In this document: positions 11,164 through 22,420 of the stretch, piece after piece
Position numbering within the stretch: the first letter of the stretch is position 1
Layout of the letters: every line of letters starts with the position of its first letter
Program-made: the position numbers and the translations under genes
The notes under the pieces: generated by a model
What the model was told of the DNA's origin: nothing
What the model saw: only the letters and a program-made list of their open reading frames with translations
The model's database searches: none
Assembly: GCA_963693085.1 (NCBI GenBank)
Contig: OY856410.1
Coordinates: forward strand, 888,225,835-888,289,834
Source: Alisma plantago-aquatica
Taxonomy: Eukaryota; Streptophyta; Magnoliopsida; Alismatales; Alismataceae
DNA length: 64,000 nucleotides
Direction of reading: 5' to 3'

Positions 11164-12933
11164 ATGTTCAAATAAAGTGAAATCTGACATATAGACTAAT
11201 CAAGGCATTTAGAATTCATCTTTGTAGTCATTCATTATATTGTTTCATATTTTATAGTTAATTTTGTAGTTTATTTCCTAGATGAAACTAGGATAAGTAG
11301 GATTGTTCAATTAATGTGAAACTTGGCACCCAAGATAACTGGGACCCACAGATCACAATTTTAGTATTAGATTTTGGTTTTGAAGTTTCCTTTATGAGTT
11401 CTAATAAATTTGGGGTTTTGTCTCACTACCATTATACTTTATTATAATGTGACATTCTTTTAGCATCAGAAATTCATTTAATTGAGTCATATTATCTTCA
11501 CTTTCTTACAAAAAGAGTTATGTTATATTATTATACATGAATTTCCAAATTTTATTTATTGAACATGTTAAGTCCTTTAACTCAACATTTATTTAAATAA
11601 TGGTCATTATTCATATTTCAGGATATGAAAATCCAATTATTATTCCAATTCATATATTTAACTCATTGCACCTCTTATTAAACATATCTTAGCCATTTTG
11701 TTCATGTTTGTTATCAAATGAAACATATGTGACATATTTCACGTACTCATTTGCATGTTATTACATATTTATATTATTATGTTGATAAGATTAAATTATG
11801 CTGTGTGACATTAATTATAGAACTTAATTCCACTAAATGTGTTATATTTGTTTTCAATACCATACATTATGTGGGTTACCATTGAGTTAATCATGTTATA
11901 TGCATTAACTATATACATTTAGGTATAACTTCATCCTTGTTTGGTTAAATATAAATAACCAATCCATTTTAATACCCTAAACATGAGAACATGGTTTCTA
12001 GAGTCAAGATGTTAGGTTTCAGTATGTTAAAACACTTCACCCCTTAAAGAGGATTTTGACACCGAAATCCAGCCATCCTTTGACTACCAATAACTGCTAT
12101 CCACCCCTTAAAATGCTTTACCTAATAAGTCAAACTAAACAACACCAAGGTATTATGATTACATATTAATTTTAAGAGTTATGTCAACGAGATGTGTTTA
12201 TTGTGTTCAAAAGTCTTGTATCAAGGTAGGTAAACATGGCCACTTAGGTTTGCATTTTAGGTCCATGTGTTTCTAACCTACATCCCCATGGTTCACATGG
12301 GAAACCAAAAGTCATTGGGTACAACCTTATACAACTTAAGGGAGACAAAGGGGTAGGTCAGCTAAACCTTTAGCACAAACATCGATTTCCTAGTAATCAG
12401 TCCAACTCAAAACTAGGGTTTGAGAAATCTATTCTAACTAATTCTAAGATTTGTCTATGAAACTTCATACTTCTCTTCGTTGTGACTTAAATCAAGAAAG
12501 AATCACGAAAATTAAAGATTTTATTATTATTTATAGTAATGTAATGGAAATTTTCAAAAAATCACGCGACATGAAACAAAGATAAGCTCTAAATCAATGC
12601 AAGAACAAACTCTCCATTTTCCGTATATGATCTTCTAATCAACTACTTTCTTATTCCCATGCCAAAATCCACATTAAAGTAAAATATTATTATCCAAAAA
12701 GTATGTCACCACCAACCTATATAGTAGGATAAGAGCGCCTAAATCCTCATCATGTTAAGGTTTTGCTAATAATGATTCTTATATGTATCTCATGTTCTTC
12801 TAAATCAACCTTTCATCATCTCATGAATATCATAGGTCAATTCTAGGTTAAACATCTCACTTAGAGGGTGACTTGGTAGGGTAAGGGTTCTAATTAGGGA
12901 GACAAAATTGAAATAGTTATAATCTGACTAACA
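11164..12933 (-). other. Unassigned AT-rich interior, probably of the minus-strand family L element
   Basis: It lies between the gag-only element and the primer-site-like sequence at 12934-12947, which reads leftward. It would therefore be the leader/interior of a minus-strand LTR element. No gag or pol motif is visible in any frame, which suggests old decay or a non-autonomous element. Confidence 0.4.
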
Positions 12934-12947
12934 TCACTCTAATACCA
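12934..12947 (-). other. Primer-binding-site-like sequence of family L element
   Basis: On the minus strand TGGTATTAGAGTGA lies three bases after the LTR end ...CTCCTTACA. It is close to the TGGTATCAGAGC initiator-Met consensus, with a C-to-T change. Its position gives the minus-strand LTR its 3' border at 12951. Confidence 0.6.
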
Positions 12948-12950
12948 TCT

Positions 12951-13494
12951 TGTAAGGAGTGGGACCCGAGAGGGGTCTACTCTTCACTTAATTTGAGGAA
13001 TAAACCTATTTAATCCAAACACACTAATAAGTATGATGACATAGGTGTATATTTCTCTCTCAAATAAATGGTATACAAGACCAAAGTATAACAACAAAAA
13101 CAAATGTAATAACTATATTCAATTTTATTAGATACAAGATAATCTCCCACTAATGGCTTACATGAAGGCAACTATGTCAACAACTAGGAAGAGGGAAGTA
13201 TGAACTATCTCAAGTATATCCCCCAAGAATCAGTTCCACTAAGCTGGGTACATGTCATCATATAGAATCTTCCATACTCTTTCACCTAAGGGGGTGGAAG
13301 CATACTCCATAAGAGAACAAAAAAATGAATGTTGTCAACATAAAATATCAGTACGATCAAATAAATCTGAATTGAGACATTATGGGAAAAGGATGCCAAA
13401 TTAATTGTTCAAGGCTTCCATCAAAGAGGGAATCTGAACATCCAAATAGATATCAAAAGAAAACTATATAAGGTAATAAAAAGGATGCACTTAA
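12951..13494 (-). repeat. Family L LTR, minus strand, 3' part
   Basis: It matches 2560-2962 in inverted orientation (GGTATGCTTCCA block, GTGGGAGATTAT block, CACTCCTTACA end). The copia element at 13495 interrupts it, and it resumes at 23290. Confidence 0.65.
13490..13494. repeat. Copia target site duplication, left copy (CTTAA)
   Basis: CTTAA before the 5' LTR pairs with CTTAC at 23285-23289 (4 of 5 identical), consistent with a mutated 5 bp duplication. Confidence 0.6.
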
Positions 13495-14602
13495 TGTTGG
13501 TATGTATGCCTAGAGAGCCAATCATTTGATAATTGTAATGGGATAACTTGTAAAAATGATTTGATTATTAATAAAAGGCAAGCTTCCAATTTATTCTATT
13601 TAATTCAGTTATGAAATAATGATGTAGCATTACAAATGTCTATAAAATAATATTACTCAATGATGTATGTCTTCAAGTATTATCTTTGTGGAAATGAGAT
13701 CATACGAATGTTAAGAGTACATATACATATTCTCATTATGTCCCTGATCGATTATTATTGTGGAAGGTTGATAGACAACAATAAAACATAAGATCAGAGT
13801 GTGGGTTGGTTGATGACATAATCTCATTAGTCATGATATGGCTATATCAAACCAAGCACATAAATACATGTTGGAGAATAGTGTATCAGACAGACTCACT
13901 GTGAGAATGACACATGGAAGCCATCATCATGGAAGTTATAGTCAACTCTCACACTGATGGTGGTGGTTGTGGTTATTAGACTTAAGATCACTGCATTCAT
14001 CACATGTTTTTGGGTACACTTTGATATCATCAAACACAATCCTAAAACATGGGTTGTTATGAAGGTGATGATTGGATGACTTTGACACATGGGGAAGATT
14101 GTGAGTGATAGAAATGGGATTTGTCCCTCATATCGGAGTTTGATGTCCTAGCCTCTTGATTAGCAAGACTAAGAAATTAATGGCCATGCACATGTGAGTC
14201 AATATGTGATATTGAGCTTACATATATCTCAGACATTTTGCTTTGGTTCAAGAAACAAGATTGAATGATAAAGAGGATGACTGCTCCATGCCATGAGTTC
14301 AATCTGGACATCAGTGACAATGAAACTATACAAACACTGTAACACCATACACAGATTGTAGGTTGAAGTTGTTCTCCAACTTTCCATTTACTTGGGTAGC
14401 ATTGATGTGCAACTAAGCACCGCTCATTGCTTGTGATGTCATAAGTTGTGATGGACATTCAATGCCAACGTAATATGGGATCTATAGAGTCACACATATA
14501 GGTATTGACCTAGAAGAGGAGTTTGATCTTGAATGATAGTTTAGGTAATTGACTCACACAACAAGAAGCAAGACTGTACTGTCAAACGCCTATCTCGTGG
14601 AA

Positions 14603-14975
14603 TGAGACGACCGTCTGGAGTGCCAAACGGTCGTCTCAAGGGTTGAGATGGACGTTTGGAGTGTCAGACTGATTCAAGTTGAAATTGGCTACAGATTGAA
14701 CTGACCGGCCCATCTTGTCTCACTAGATGACCATCTGGGTGAGTGAGACATCCATCTTGCATGGGCAAGATGAACTAGTTTGACCAAGGGAAGGTTCTAG
14801 ATATTTCCAAGTTTATTCTAGTTGCACATTACTTGTTGTACAAGGAATTTTGTGTGCGACTGGGAAAGCACCAGACGACCATCTAGACTGAGCTAGATGA
14901 CCGTCTAGACTGATCTAGACATGTGAATGATCTAGATGTTTGTCTGGCCTACGAGCCGGCCATATGGCATGCCAA
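14603..14975. promoter_or_regulatory. Inverted-motif island of copia LTR (GACGACCGTCT / ACGGTCGTCTC)
   Basis: A perfect 12 bp inverted repeat opens it: TGAGACGACCGT at 14603-14614 and ACGGTCGTCTCA at 14627-14638. Further GACGACCATCT, GATGACCGTCT and AGACATCCATCTTG-like copies follow to about 14975. The island ends about 110 bp before the TATA box, in U3. The 3' LTR keeps a mutated version at about 21990-22160 and 22520-22590. Confidence 0.6.
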
Positions 14976-15085
14976 ATGACCGATTCAGCTGTCACCAGTT
15001 GTGAAAGTTTCGGAGTTGTGAAAATTTGAGATCTTCCAATCCCTTCCACTCCGGCATAGTCTCGGAACCCTGACCCAAACCCTGC

Positions 15086-15095
15086 CTATAAATAG
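15086..15095 (+). promoter_or_regulatory. Probable copia LTR TATA box (CTATAAATAG)
   Basis: It is followed by AAGGGTACTGAGGGCTTCC and is conserved at 22697-22706 in the 3' LTR. It probably sets the transcription start. Confidence 0.7.
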
Positions 15096-15674
15096 AAGGG
15101 TACTGAGGGCTTCCCAGAACACAACTTAGATAATTGAGAATCAATTACTCTGACATTTTTTGTTCTCTCTAGTTGTGGTAACCACGAGAGCCCAATCAAG
15201 TCCTTCCTGACTAGGGAGGGATAAAAAGGGAGAGAAAAATTGAGATCATTGTTGTGGGAAAGCAAGTTGGTGACTAGTATGCTAATGGAAAGGACAACTC
15301 CATCCTGACCTTTATAGTAGGACAAAATGAGTTCTAGGCAGTATGTGTGGACTTATCTAGAGGCGGGAGGCTGTTATCTAATGCTAGGAGGGCATCATCA
15401 ACCAACAGTTCATGACTAGAGGAGTTGCTGCAGAAGATGACGTTCAAGTCTACTGTCCATGGAGAAGTAGTCAGACGAGTCCCAGTGCAAGTAGGAGTTA
15501 GTGTTACACAACTACAAAGATGAGGATTGTCACTAGACTTGCTCCAGGTTCAGGTATATCGTTAAAACCATCCTTTCAATATTATAGTTATTGATGCGAT
15601 CCACTAATTATGGGGAATATGGTAGATAACATTTTTGTTTCCGCTGCATGCTCTGTAGCCACATTTCCTTATAG

Positions 15675-15685
15675 TGGTATCAGCC
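15675..15685 (+). other. Primer binding site of copia element
   Basis: TGGTATCAGCC starts one base after the 5' LTR end. It matches the initiator-Met-type consensus over the first nine bases. Confidence 0.8.
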
Positions 15686-16990
15686 AAGTTCAATTTACTA
15701 TATTAAGGGATAATTGATATGATTACATTTTGGTTTTATCTTTTTATTATTTCATGTGATGCGATTAATACTTTTCTAATCAAATACCATAATAATCCCA
15801 AACTTTATATAAAATTATATATATATATATATATATATATGCAATTTACACACGTAGTCCTAAAAGTGGTTTTGATGGTGGATGTGTAGCATGGTTATGA
15901 CCAATAACCCCTATTATCTGTGCATGGTTGTATGGTTGGTTTATCCTTTTATCTTGGTCTGTGTACCGAGCCTCTATCTTATCTTCCCAATATAAAGTTA
16001 ATTCCTTCCTACCTTTGCTCTGATGGAATGTAACTCAAAGTTTCTATATAATCATGTAAAAGTAGGATAGTTTACTTTCATGTTATGACAAAGAAGAAGA
16101 TGTCCCAAAGACAAGAAGACTGACTAAAGGACCATGGAGGACTAGGAGGATGAGATGAACTGATCATCTGGAGGAGCTAGCAGATGGTGGACAGAAGGAC
16201 CATACGACCATTGAGAAAACCCAACAACTGGCCATGAGGCGAGCCGATTCGTTCAAGATTTGAATCGATCAACCTAGATTGGCAAGCACGAATCTTCATC
16301 AACAACATGTTTCTGCATGTGATGTAGACCTAGAATGATGTAATTCCTTGTGGCTCCAAGGAATTACATTAGGCTGGCCATAACCATCACTTCTATTTAT
16401 TGCACGTTTTTATTGTGGGAAATAACGTGTATATGATACATACTATATATGTGGTGATTGGATAAAGTATATGTATTTATAAATACAAACTCTCTCAAAT
16501 AAAATATCAAGTTTTATATGCTTTCTAAAAATGGCACACATGAAAAAATTGATAGACCAAACATAAGTTATGCCTCCACGTGGTGCACCGTCTATCTCCT
16601 GGAAGTGTGATGGTAATAATGTAGGTTCCACCTCCACAAGGTGCATTATTATTGTGTCAGTTTTTTGGTTTGACTTGACTAGTGATACTTAGAGTGTCTG
16701 GGCCTAGATGCATGCATATGATTATGGCAAAGGGTTGCACAAGTAGTTGGCAAGAGTTGTCTACCTCAATGGTTGACTATGTTTTGTGGTGTTGATCGGG
16801 CCACAATAAAATTATCTTAGATCTGGTCTACTGGAATATTGTATGCTATAATATGCCAAATTGATATTGAGGGCTATAAATTTTAATAAAATAGTGGGAG
16901 TGATAATAATCAAAGACCTAATTAATATCGTCAAAATTTTCAAATAAAAAAGGGTTTTTGACAAATGCAAATTTTCTCTTGTAGAGTCAA
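15686..16990 (+). other. Copia leader with (TA)n microsatellite at 15816-15840
   Basis: A 1.3 kb stretch between the primer site and gag. It contains a pure TA dinucleotide run of about 25 bases and no recognised domain. Such long leaders are known in plant copia elements. Confidence 0.5.
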
Positions 16991-17710
16991 ATGACGAATG
17001 AATCTGAATTGCGATTGATCCTAAAGAAGGACAAGCTTGGTGAGACAAAGTTTCATGACTGGTTTTAGACTTTGTGAAGGGTTCTCAATGAAGAGTGAAA
17101 GCTATACATCCTTGACAAACTAGTGCCAAAAATACCTGCTCCTGATGCACCTAAGGGACACGTGGATGCTTACTGGAAGCATGCTAATGATGCCTTGGAG
17201 ATACAATACCTTATGCTTAGCTGCATGGCCTATGAGTTGCATGAGCAATGTGAACACATGAGTGTTCTTGAGATGGTAACACATATTAAGAAAGTGACAC
17301 TTGGTCTTGCAAAGAAAGAAAGGGACGTAATCCTAAAGGTTCTACTTGAGTCTAAGCCGACAGAGGGAACCTCAGTAGAAGAACATGTGCTCAATATGAT
17401 TGGACATGTGTATCATCTTAAAGAATTGAGATTCACCCTGAGACAAGAGTTGGCCACTTATATGATTCTAAAGACGATGCCAAAATCATAAAGCTGTTTT
17501 ATTGCATGGTATCATGTGAATTATGTGGCTGGATAGATGTCAGACTTCCTTGCCATGTTGATTCATGCTGAAGCAAAATTGGAGGACAAGCCCATGATGG
17601 TGATCAGTAGAGTTGAGCCCAAGGATCAAAGTAAGACCAAGAAGAGTTCTAAGGTCAAGCCTAAATCTAAATCTTCATCACTAAAGATAAGGAAAAGAAA
17701 AGTATAAGAG
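16991..17710 (+). pseudogene. Copia gag region (broken)
   Basis: ATG at 16991 starts MTNESELRL in the same frame as the open segment 17123-17491, which reads VDAYWKHANDALEIQYLML, typical of a UBN2/gag N-terminal half. Stops occur near 17067, 17076 and 17098 and at 17489. After 17491 a Lys/Ser-rich tail (about 17600-17700) is gag C-terminal-like. I do not see an intact CCHC knuckle. Confidence 0.75.
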
Positions 17711-17721
17711 GAACTCATCCT

Positions 17722-18156
17722 TTGTACTTGAAGACATTCAATCAGAAGAAGATGGGGATGATGATCTCCACTTTAGATATATACATTATTAAGATAAACC
17801 TATCTACTTCATCATCATGGGTACTAGATACTGGATGTGGATCTCACATATATTCTCATATGCAGGATCTAAAAGGAAGTAGGCTTTTGGGAAAAGGAGA
17901 GGTGGAACTACGAGTTGCTAATGGCGTAAGAGTTGCAGACATCGCAGTTGGAACCTATAGTATATCTCTACCCACATGGCTTGTAATAGAGTTAAAGAAC
18001 TGCTATTATGTACTTTCTATAAGTAGAAACATCATTTTTGTAACTTATATGGACAAGGATGCATTTGAATTCCATACTAAAATGGTCAACGTTCTATTTC
18101 AAAAGATGGGATCTTATATGGTAGTGCCCCAATGTATTATGGTATTTACTTGTTAG
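17722..18156 (+). pseudogene. Copia aspartic protease and start of GAG-pre-integrase region
   Basis: The segment SSWVLDTGCGSHIYSHMQ contains the catalytic D-T-G, followed by VELRVANGVRVADIAVGTY and LKNCYYVLSISRNII. This is the usual copia protease order (WxLDSG.S.H ... NG ... L..VLYVP). The open frame is 144 codons and ends at a stop at 18154. Downstream sequence continues the polyprotein in another frame. It would cleave the gag-pol polyprotein if intact. Confidence 0.85.
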
Positions 18157-19178
18157 ATCTAACGACACATGTTTATAACATAAATACCAAAAGACTAAAA
18201 ATCAACAACTCAAACAAAACATACATTTGGCATTGTCGTCTAGGGCATATAAATTAGTATAACATATCTAGACTCCATAAAGATGGTTATCTAGATTATT
18301 TTGATTTTGAATCAATAGAGACATGTGAATCTTGTTTGTTGGGCAAGATGGCCAAGACCCCTCTCACTAGTAACAATGAGAGGGCTAGTGGTCTATTAGG
18401 ACTCATACATACTGATGTGTGTGGACCTTTTATAACAACCACTAGAGGTGGGTATCAATACTTCATTACCTTCACTAATGCCTTTACTAGGTATGGATGT
18501 GTTTATTTAATTAAACATAAGTCAGAAACTCTTGAAAAGTTCAAGGAGTTTATGAATGAAGTACAGAACCAACTTGGTAAAAGTATTAAGGCACTTCATT
18601 CTTATCAAGGTGGAGAATACCTAAAGAAAGAGTTTGAGAACCTTCTTAGAGCCCATGGGATTGTATCCCAGTGGACTCCAACTAGAACACCTCAGTATAA
18701 TGGCATATCAAAACGAAGGAATCACACATTACTGGATATGGTGCAATCTATGATGAGTTTATCTGAGCTTCTGACTACCTTCTAGGGTTATCCTCTTCAT
18801 ACCACCAAATATACATTAAAATGAGTGCCATTTGAATCGGTTCAAAAGACACCAAATGAGAAATGGAATGGGAAGCATCCCAAAATGTATTTTATCAGAA
18901 TTCGGGGTTACAAAGCTTATGTCAGGAAAATGTTTCCAAAAAAGCCTGTCCTAAGATCCGATAAATGTTATTTTGTTGGATATCCTAAAGAAACTAGAGG
19001 ATATTACTTTTATTCCCAATCTGAAAACAAAATGTTTGTTGCCAGGGATGTTGCATTCCTTGAGATGGATTTCATTTTCAAAGGAATCAGTGGGAGAAAA
19101 GTAGAACTCGAAAAGGTTCGAGATCAACAAGAAAATATTGAACCAATATATGAACAAGTGGAACAAAGAGAATCATAA
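18157..19178 (+). pseudogene. Copia integrase (GAG-pre-integrase, zinc finger, catalytic core), broken
   Basis: The HHCC finger is visible around 18220-18345 (WHCRLGH ... CESCLLGKM) with an internal stop. The core follows at 18336-18785: IHTDVCGPF carries the first Asp, and SYQGGEYLKKEF stands where SDxGxE(Y/F) is expected, so the second catalytic Asp appears as Tyr. NGISKRRNHTLLDMV stands where the catalytic Glu is usually found (NGxSERRN), so that Glu appears as Lys. A TAG at 18783 and a TGA near 18823 interrupt it. 18825-19178 continues with the C-terminal region (DKCYFVGYPKETRGYYFY). Confidence 0.85.
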
Positions 19179-19256
19179 GATGTTGTGGAGTCTTAAACTT
19201 CTCAAGTAACTCAGGAACCTTGTAGATCTAATAGGACATGCCTTGAGCCTAAAAGA

Positions 19257-20302
19257 TTTGGATATCTTATAACTCAAGAAGGCAGTGAATTGGTCATAGA
19301 TGATGAGCCAATATCCTATCAAGATGCTATTGAGGGACCAGACTCTCAGAAATGGCTTGAGGCCATGAGATCTGAGATGGAATTCATATTCATGTATACC
19401 AACAAAGTATGGACTTTGGTGGATCCACCTAAAGGGGTAAAGCCCATAGGGTACAAATGGATCTTCAAGAAGAAGACTGACATGGATGGAAAAATTCAAA
19501 CCTATAAGGACCTATTGGTTTCAAAGGATTTCAGACAAGTTCAAGGTGTTCTCTATTATAAAACCTTTTCTCCAGTGGCCATGGTTAAGAGCATCAAGAT
19601 CATGCTTGCTATTGTAGCTTATCATGACTAAGAGATTTGGCAGATGGATGTTAAAACCTCATTCCTTAATGAAAATCTTCTTGAGAATGTGTATATGATA
19701 CAACCTAAGGGTTTTATCATTCCAAATGATGCAAATAAAGTCTTTAAGATACAAAGGTCAAATATGGATTGAATCAAGCATCTCAGAGATGGAATCTTCA
19801 TTTTGATGAGACAGTCAAAGGGTTTGTCTTTGTTCAAAATGAAGATGAACCTTGTGTGTACAAGAAGGTTAGAGGGAGCATAGTGACATTCCTCATATTG
19901 TATGTAGATGACATACTATTGATGGGGAATGTCATCCCTACTTTTAAAAAGGTAAAGACATGGCTTGGAATTACATTCTCTATGAAAGACTTGGGAGAAG
20001 AATCCTACATCTTGGGGATAAAAATCTATAGAGATAGATCCATAAGGCTTCTTGGACTAAGTTATAACACATACATTGACAAAGTGTTGAACCTGTTCAA
20101 CATGGAGAACTTAAAGAGAGAGAAAGCTGTCAATGTTGCATGGAGTGACCATCTCTGGAGTCAATGTCCCAGTTCTTATGAACAAAGGGAATACATAAGT
20201 TTGATTCCAAATGCCTCAATAATTGGATCAATCATGTACCCAATGTTGTGTACCCATCCAGATGTTTTGTATGCCTTAAGCATGATGAGAAAATATCACT
20301 AA
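19257..20302 (+). pseudogene. Copia reverse transcriptase (broken)
   Basis: The first half (19290-19631) has AIEGPDSQKWLEAMRSEM, VDPPKGVKPIGYKWIFKKK and TFSPVAMVKSIK, the standard copia RT fingers. A TAA at 19629 precedes IWQMDVKTSFLNENL, then the frame shifts. The second half (19769-20302) has EPCVYKK and the palm motif LYVDDILLMGN with both catalytic Asp residues kept, then SMKDLGEESYILGIKIYRD. There is at least one frameshift between about 19740 and 19790. Confidence 0.9.
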
Positions 20303-20866
20303 GATCCAGGTGATGGTCACTAGATAGCCATGAAGAACATCCTCAAGTACTTGAGAAGGACTAAGGACCAATTCTTGGTCTATGACAGAGAGGAAGAGTT
20401 GGTGGTAAAAGGTTATACCGATGCAAGCTTCCAGACTGAAAAGATGATTACAAATCACAATCAGGATTCCTATTTTACCTAAACAATAGAGTTGTAAGCT
20501 AGAAGACTTCCAAGCAAGAGATAATTGTTGATTCTACAATAGAGGCCGAGTATATTGCTACATCCAGTGCAAAAAGGAGGATGTATGGATCAAGAAGTTC
20601 ATTACAGAATTTGGGGTCATTCTAAGCATCAACAACACAATTGAGATCTATTGTGACAACAATGGAGATATTTCACACGCTAAGGAACCCAGATCACATC
20701 AGTGCTCAAAGCATAGACAAAGGCAGTTCCATCTCATAAGAGAGATTGTACAATGAGGAGATGTAATGATTTGCAAAGTACCAACTGAGAATAATGTTGT
20801 TGACCACTTCACAAAGGCAGTTTCACAACAAAAGCATCACAATCATGTTAGATCACTTGGAATATG
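20303..20866 (+). pseudogene. Copia RNase H (broken)
   Basis: After the RT stop the sequence reads HP..LYALSMMRKYH and then a region with GYTDASFQ (first catalytic Asp, near 20415), followed by the S.T..SSKQ.I...T.EAEY-like stretch (about 20500-20555). It ends near 20864 with a SLGI-stop. Several stops and a frameshift break it. Confidence 0.75.
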
Positions 20867-20891
20867 ATTCTTGGGTGATTGGCTCTAAGTG

Positions 20892-20903
20892 CAAGTGGGA
20901 GTC
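20892..20903 (+). other. Polypurine tract of copia element
   Basis: CAAGTGGGAGTC lies directly before the 3' LTR start TGTTAG. This is the classic copia AAGTGGGAG tract. Confidence 0.85.
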
Positions 20904-22190
20904 TGTTAGTATGTATGTCCAGAGAGCCAATCATCTGATGATTGTAATGGCATAACTTGTAAAAAAAATTTGATTATTAATAAAAAGGCAAGCTTCCAAT
21001 TTATTTTGTTTAATTCAATTATGAGATAATGATGTAGCATTATTAATGTCTAGAGAATAATATTACTCAGTGACGTTTGTCTCAAGTATTAGCCTTGTGG
21101 AAATGAGATCATACGAATGTTAAGAGTACATATACATATTCTCATTATGTCCCTGATCGGTTGTTATTGTGGAAGGATGATAGACAACAATAACACATAA
21201 GATCATAGTGTGGGTTGGTTGATGATAGATTCTCATTAGTCATGATAGGGTTATATTAGACCAAGCACACAGATGCATGTTAGAGTATAATATTTCAGAC
21301 AGACCCACTGTGAAACTGACACATGGAAGCCATCACCATGGAAGTCATAGTCAACTCTCATAGTGATGGTGGTTGTTGTGGTTCTTAGACCTGAGATCAC
21401 TACACTCATCACATGTCATTGGGTACACTTTAACATCATTAAATGCAGTCATGAAACATGGGTTGTTATAAAGGTGATGATTGGGTGACTTTGTAGACTG
21501 TGAGTGATAGAAATGGGATTTGTCCCTTATATAGGAGTTTGATGTCCTAGGCCTCTTGATTAGCAAGTATGAGAAATGCCTATCCATGCACGTGTGAGTC
21601 AATATTTGATATTGAGCTTACATATAGCTCAGAAAATATGCTCTAATTCAAGAAACAAGATCGAATGATAAAGAGGATGACTGCTCCATGCCTTGAGTTC
21701 AATCTGGACATCCGTGATAAAGGAACTATACAAACACTTGAACACCATACACAAATTGTAGGTTGAAGTTGTTCTCCAACTTTACATTTACTTGGATATC
21801 ATTGATGTGCGACTAGGCACCGCTCATTTCTTGTGATGCCATAAGTTGTTATGAACATTAACTGCCAACATAATATGGGACCTATAGGGTCACACATATA
21901 GGTCTCGACCTAGAAGAGGAGTTTGATCTTGAATGCCAGTTTAGGTAATTGCTTCACGAAACAAGCAGCATGACTGCACTACCGAACACCTGTCTCATGT
22001 CATGAGACATTTGTTTGGAGTGCCAAATGGTTGTCTCAAGGGTTGAGATGGGTGTTTGGAATGTCAGACTGATTTGATGGTAAAATTATCTATGGATTGA
22101 ATCGACTGGCCCAACTCGACTCACTAGACGACCATCTGGTTGAGAGATATGTTCGTCTCGCATAAGCGAGATGGCCCAATTTAGACGAGG

Positions 22191-22369
22191 GAAGGTTCTA
22201 GATATGTCACTTTAAATAGAAGAAGAGGAAGGCCGAAATTAACACGGGATGAGCTTATAAAGAGAGATTTTGAATCTCTACATCTGAATCAGAATATGGC
22301 CCATGATAGAGGTGAATGGAGATGAAGGATCCATGTAGCTGACCCCAACATAGTTGGGATTGAGGCTTA

Positions 22370-22405
<36 letters not shown>

Positions 22406-22420
22406 GGTTCCAGATATGTC
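22191..22420 (+). mobile_element. RTE-type LINE 3' tail insertion with 18 bp target duplication
   Basis: Insert 22209-22402 interrupts the copia 3' LTR. The flanks GAAGGTTCTAGATATGTC (22191-22208) and GAAGGTTCCAGATATGTC (22403-22420) are an 18 bp duplication with one mismatch. The insert ends with CCATGTAGCTGACCCCAA, then ATAGTTGGGATTGAGGCTTAG, the characteristic 3' end of plant RTE LINEs and derived SINEs, then a (GAT)n tail. It is plus-strand, 5'-truncated and about 194 bp. It lacks coding sequence beyond a short C-terminal-like part (GRPRKT-type). Confidence 0.85.
22370..22402. repeat. (GAT)n microsatellite, LINE 3' tail
   Basis: About eleven trinucleotide units end the RTE insertion. Such simple-repeat tails take the place of poly(A) in RTE elements. 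Confidence 0.9.

Larger units (their letters stand above)
13495..15673 (+). repeat. 5' LTR of copia element
   Basis: It begins TGTTGGTATGTATG and ends ...CCTTATA, where the 3' LTR reads ...CTCTACA. It is collinear with 20904-23284 apart from the 22209-22402 insertion. It carries an inverted-motif island (14603-14975) and a TATA box (15086). Confidence 0.88.

Noticed and set aside
15816..15840. (TA)n run as an origin or matrix-attachment site
   Set aside because: It is a simple microsatellite in the copia leader, with nothing else supporting a function.
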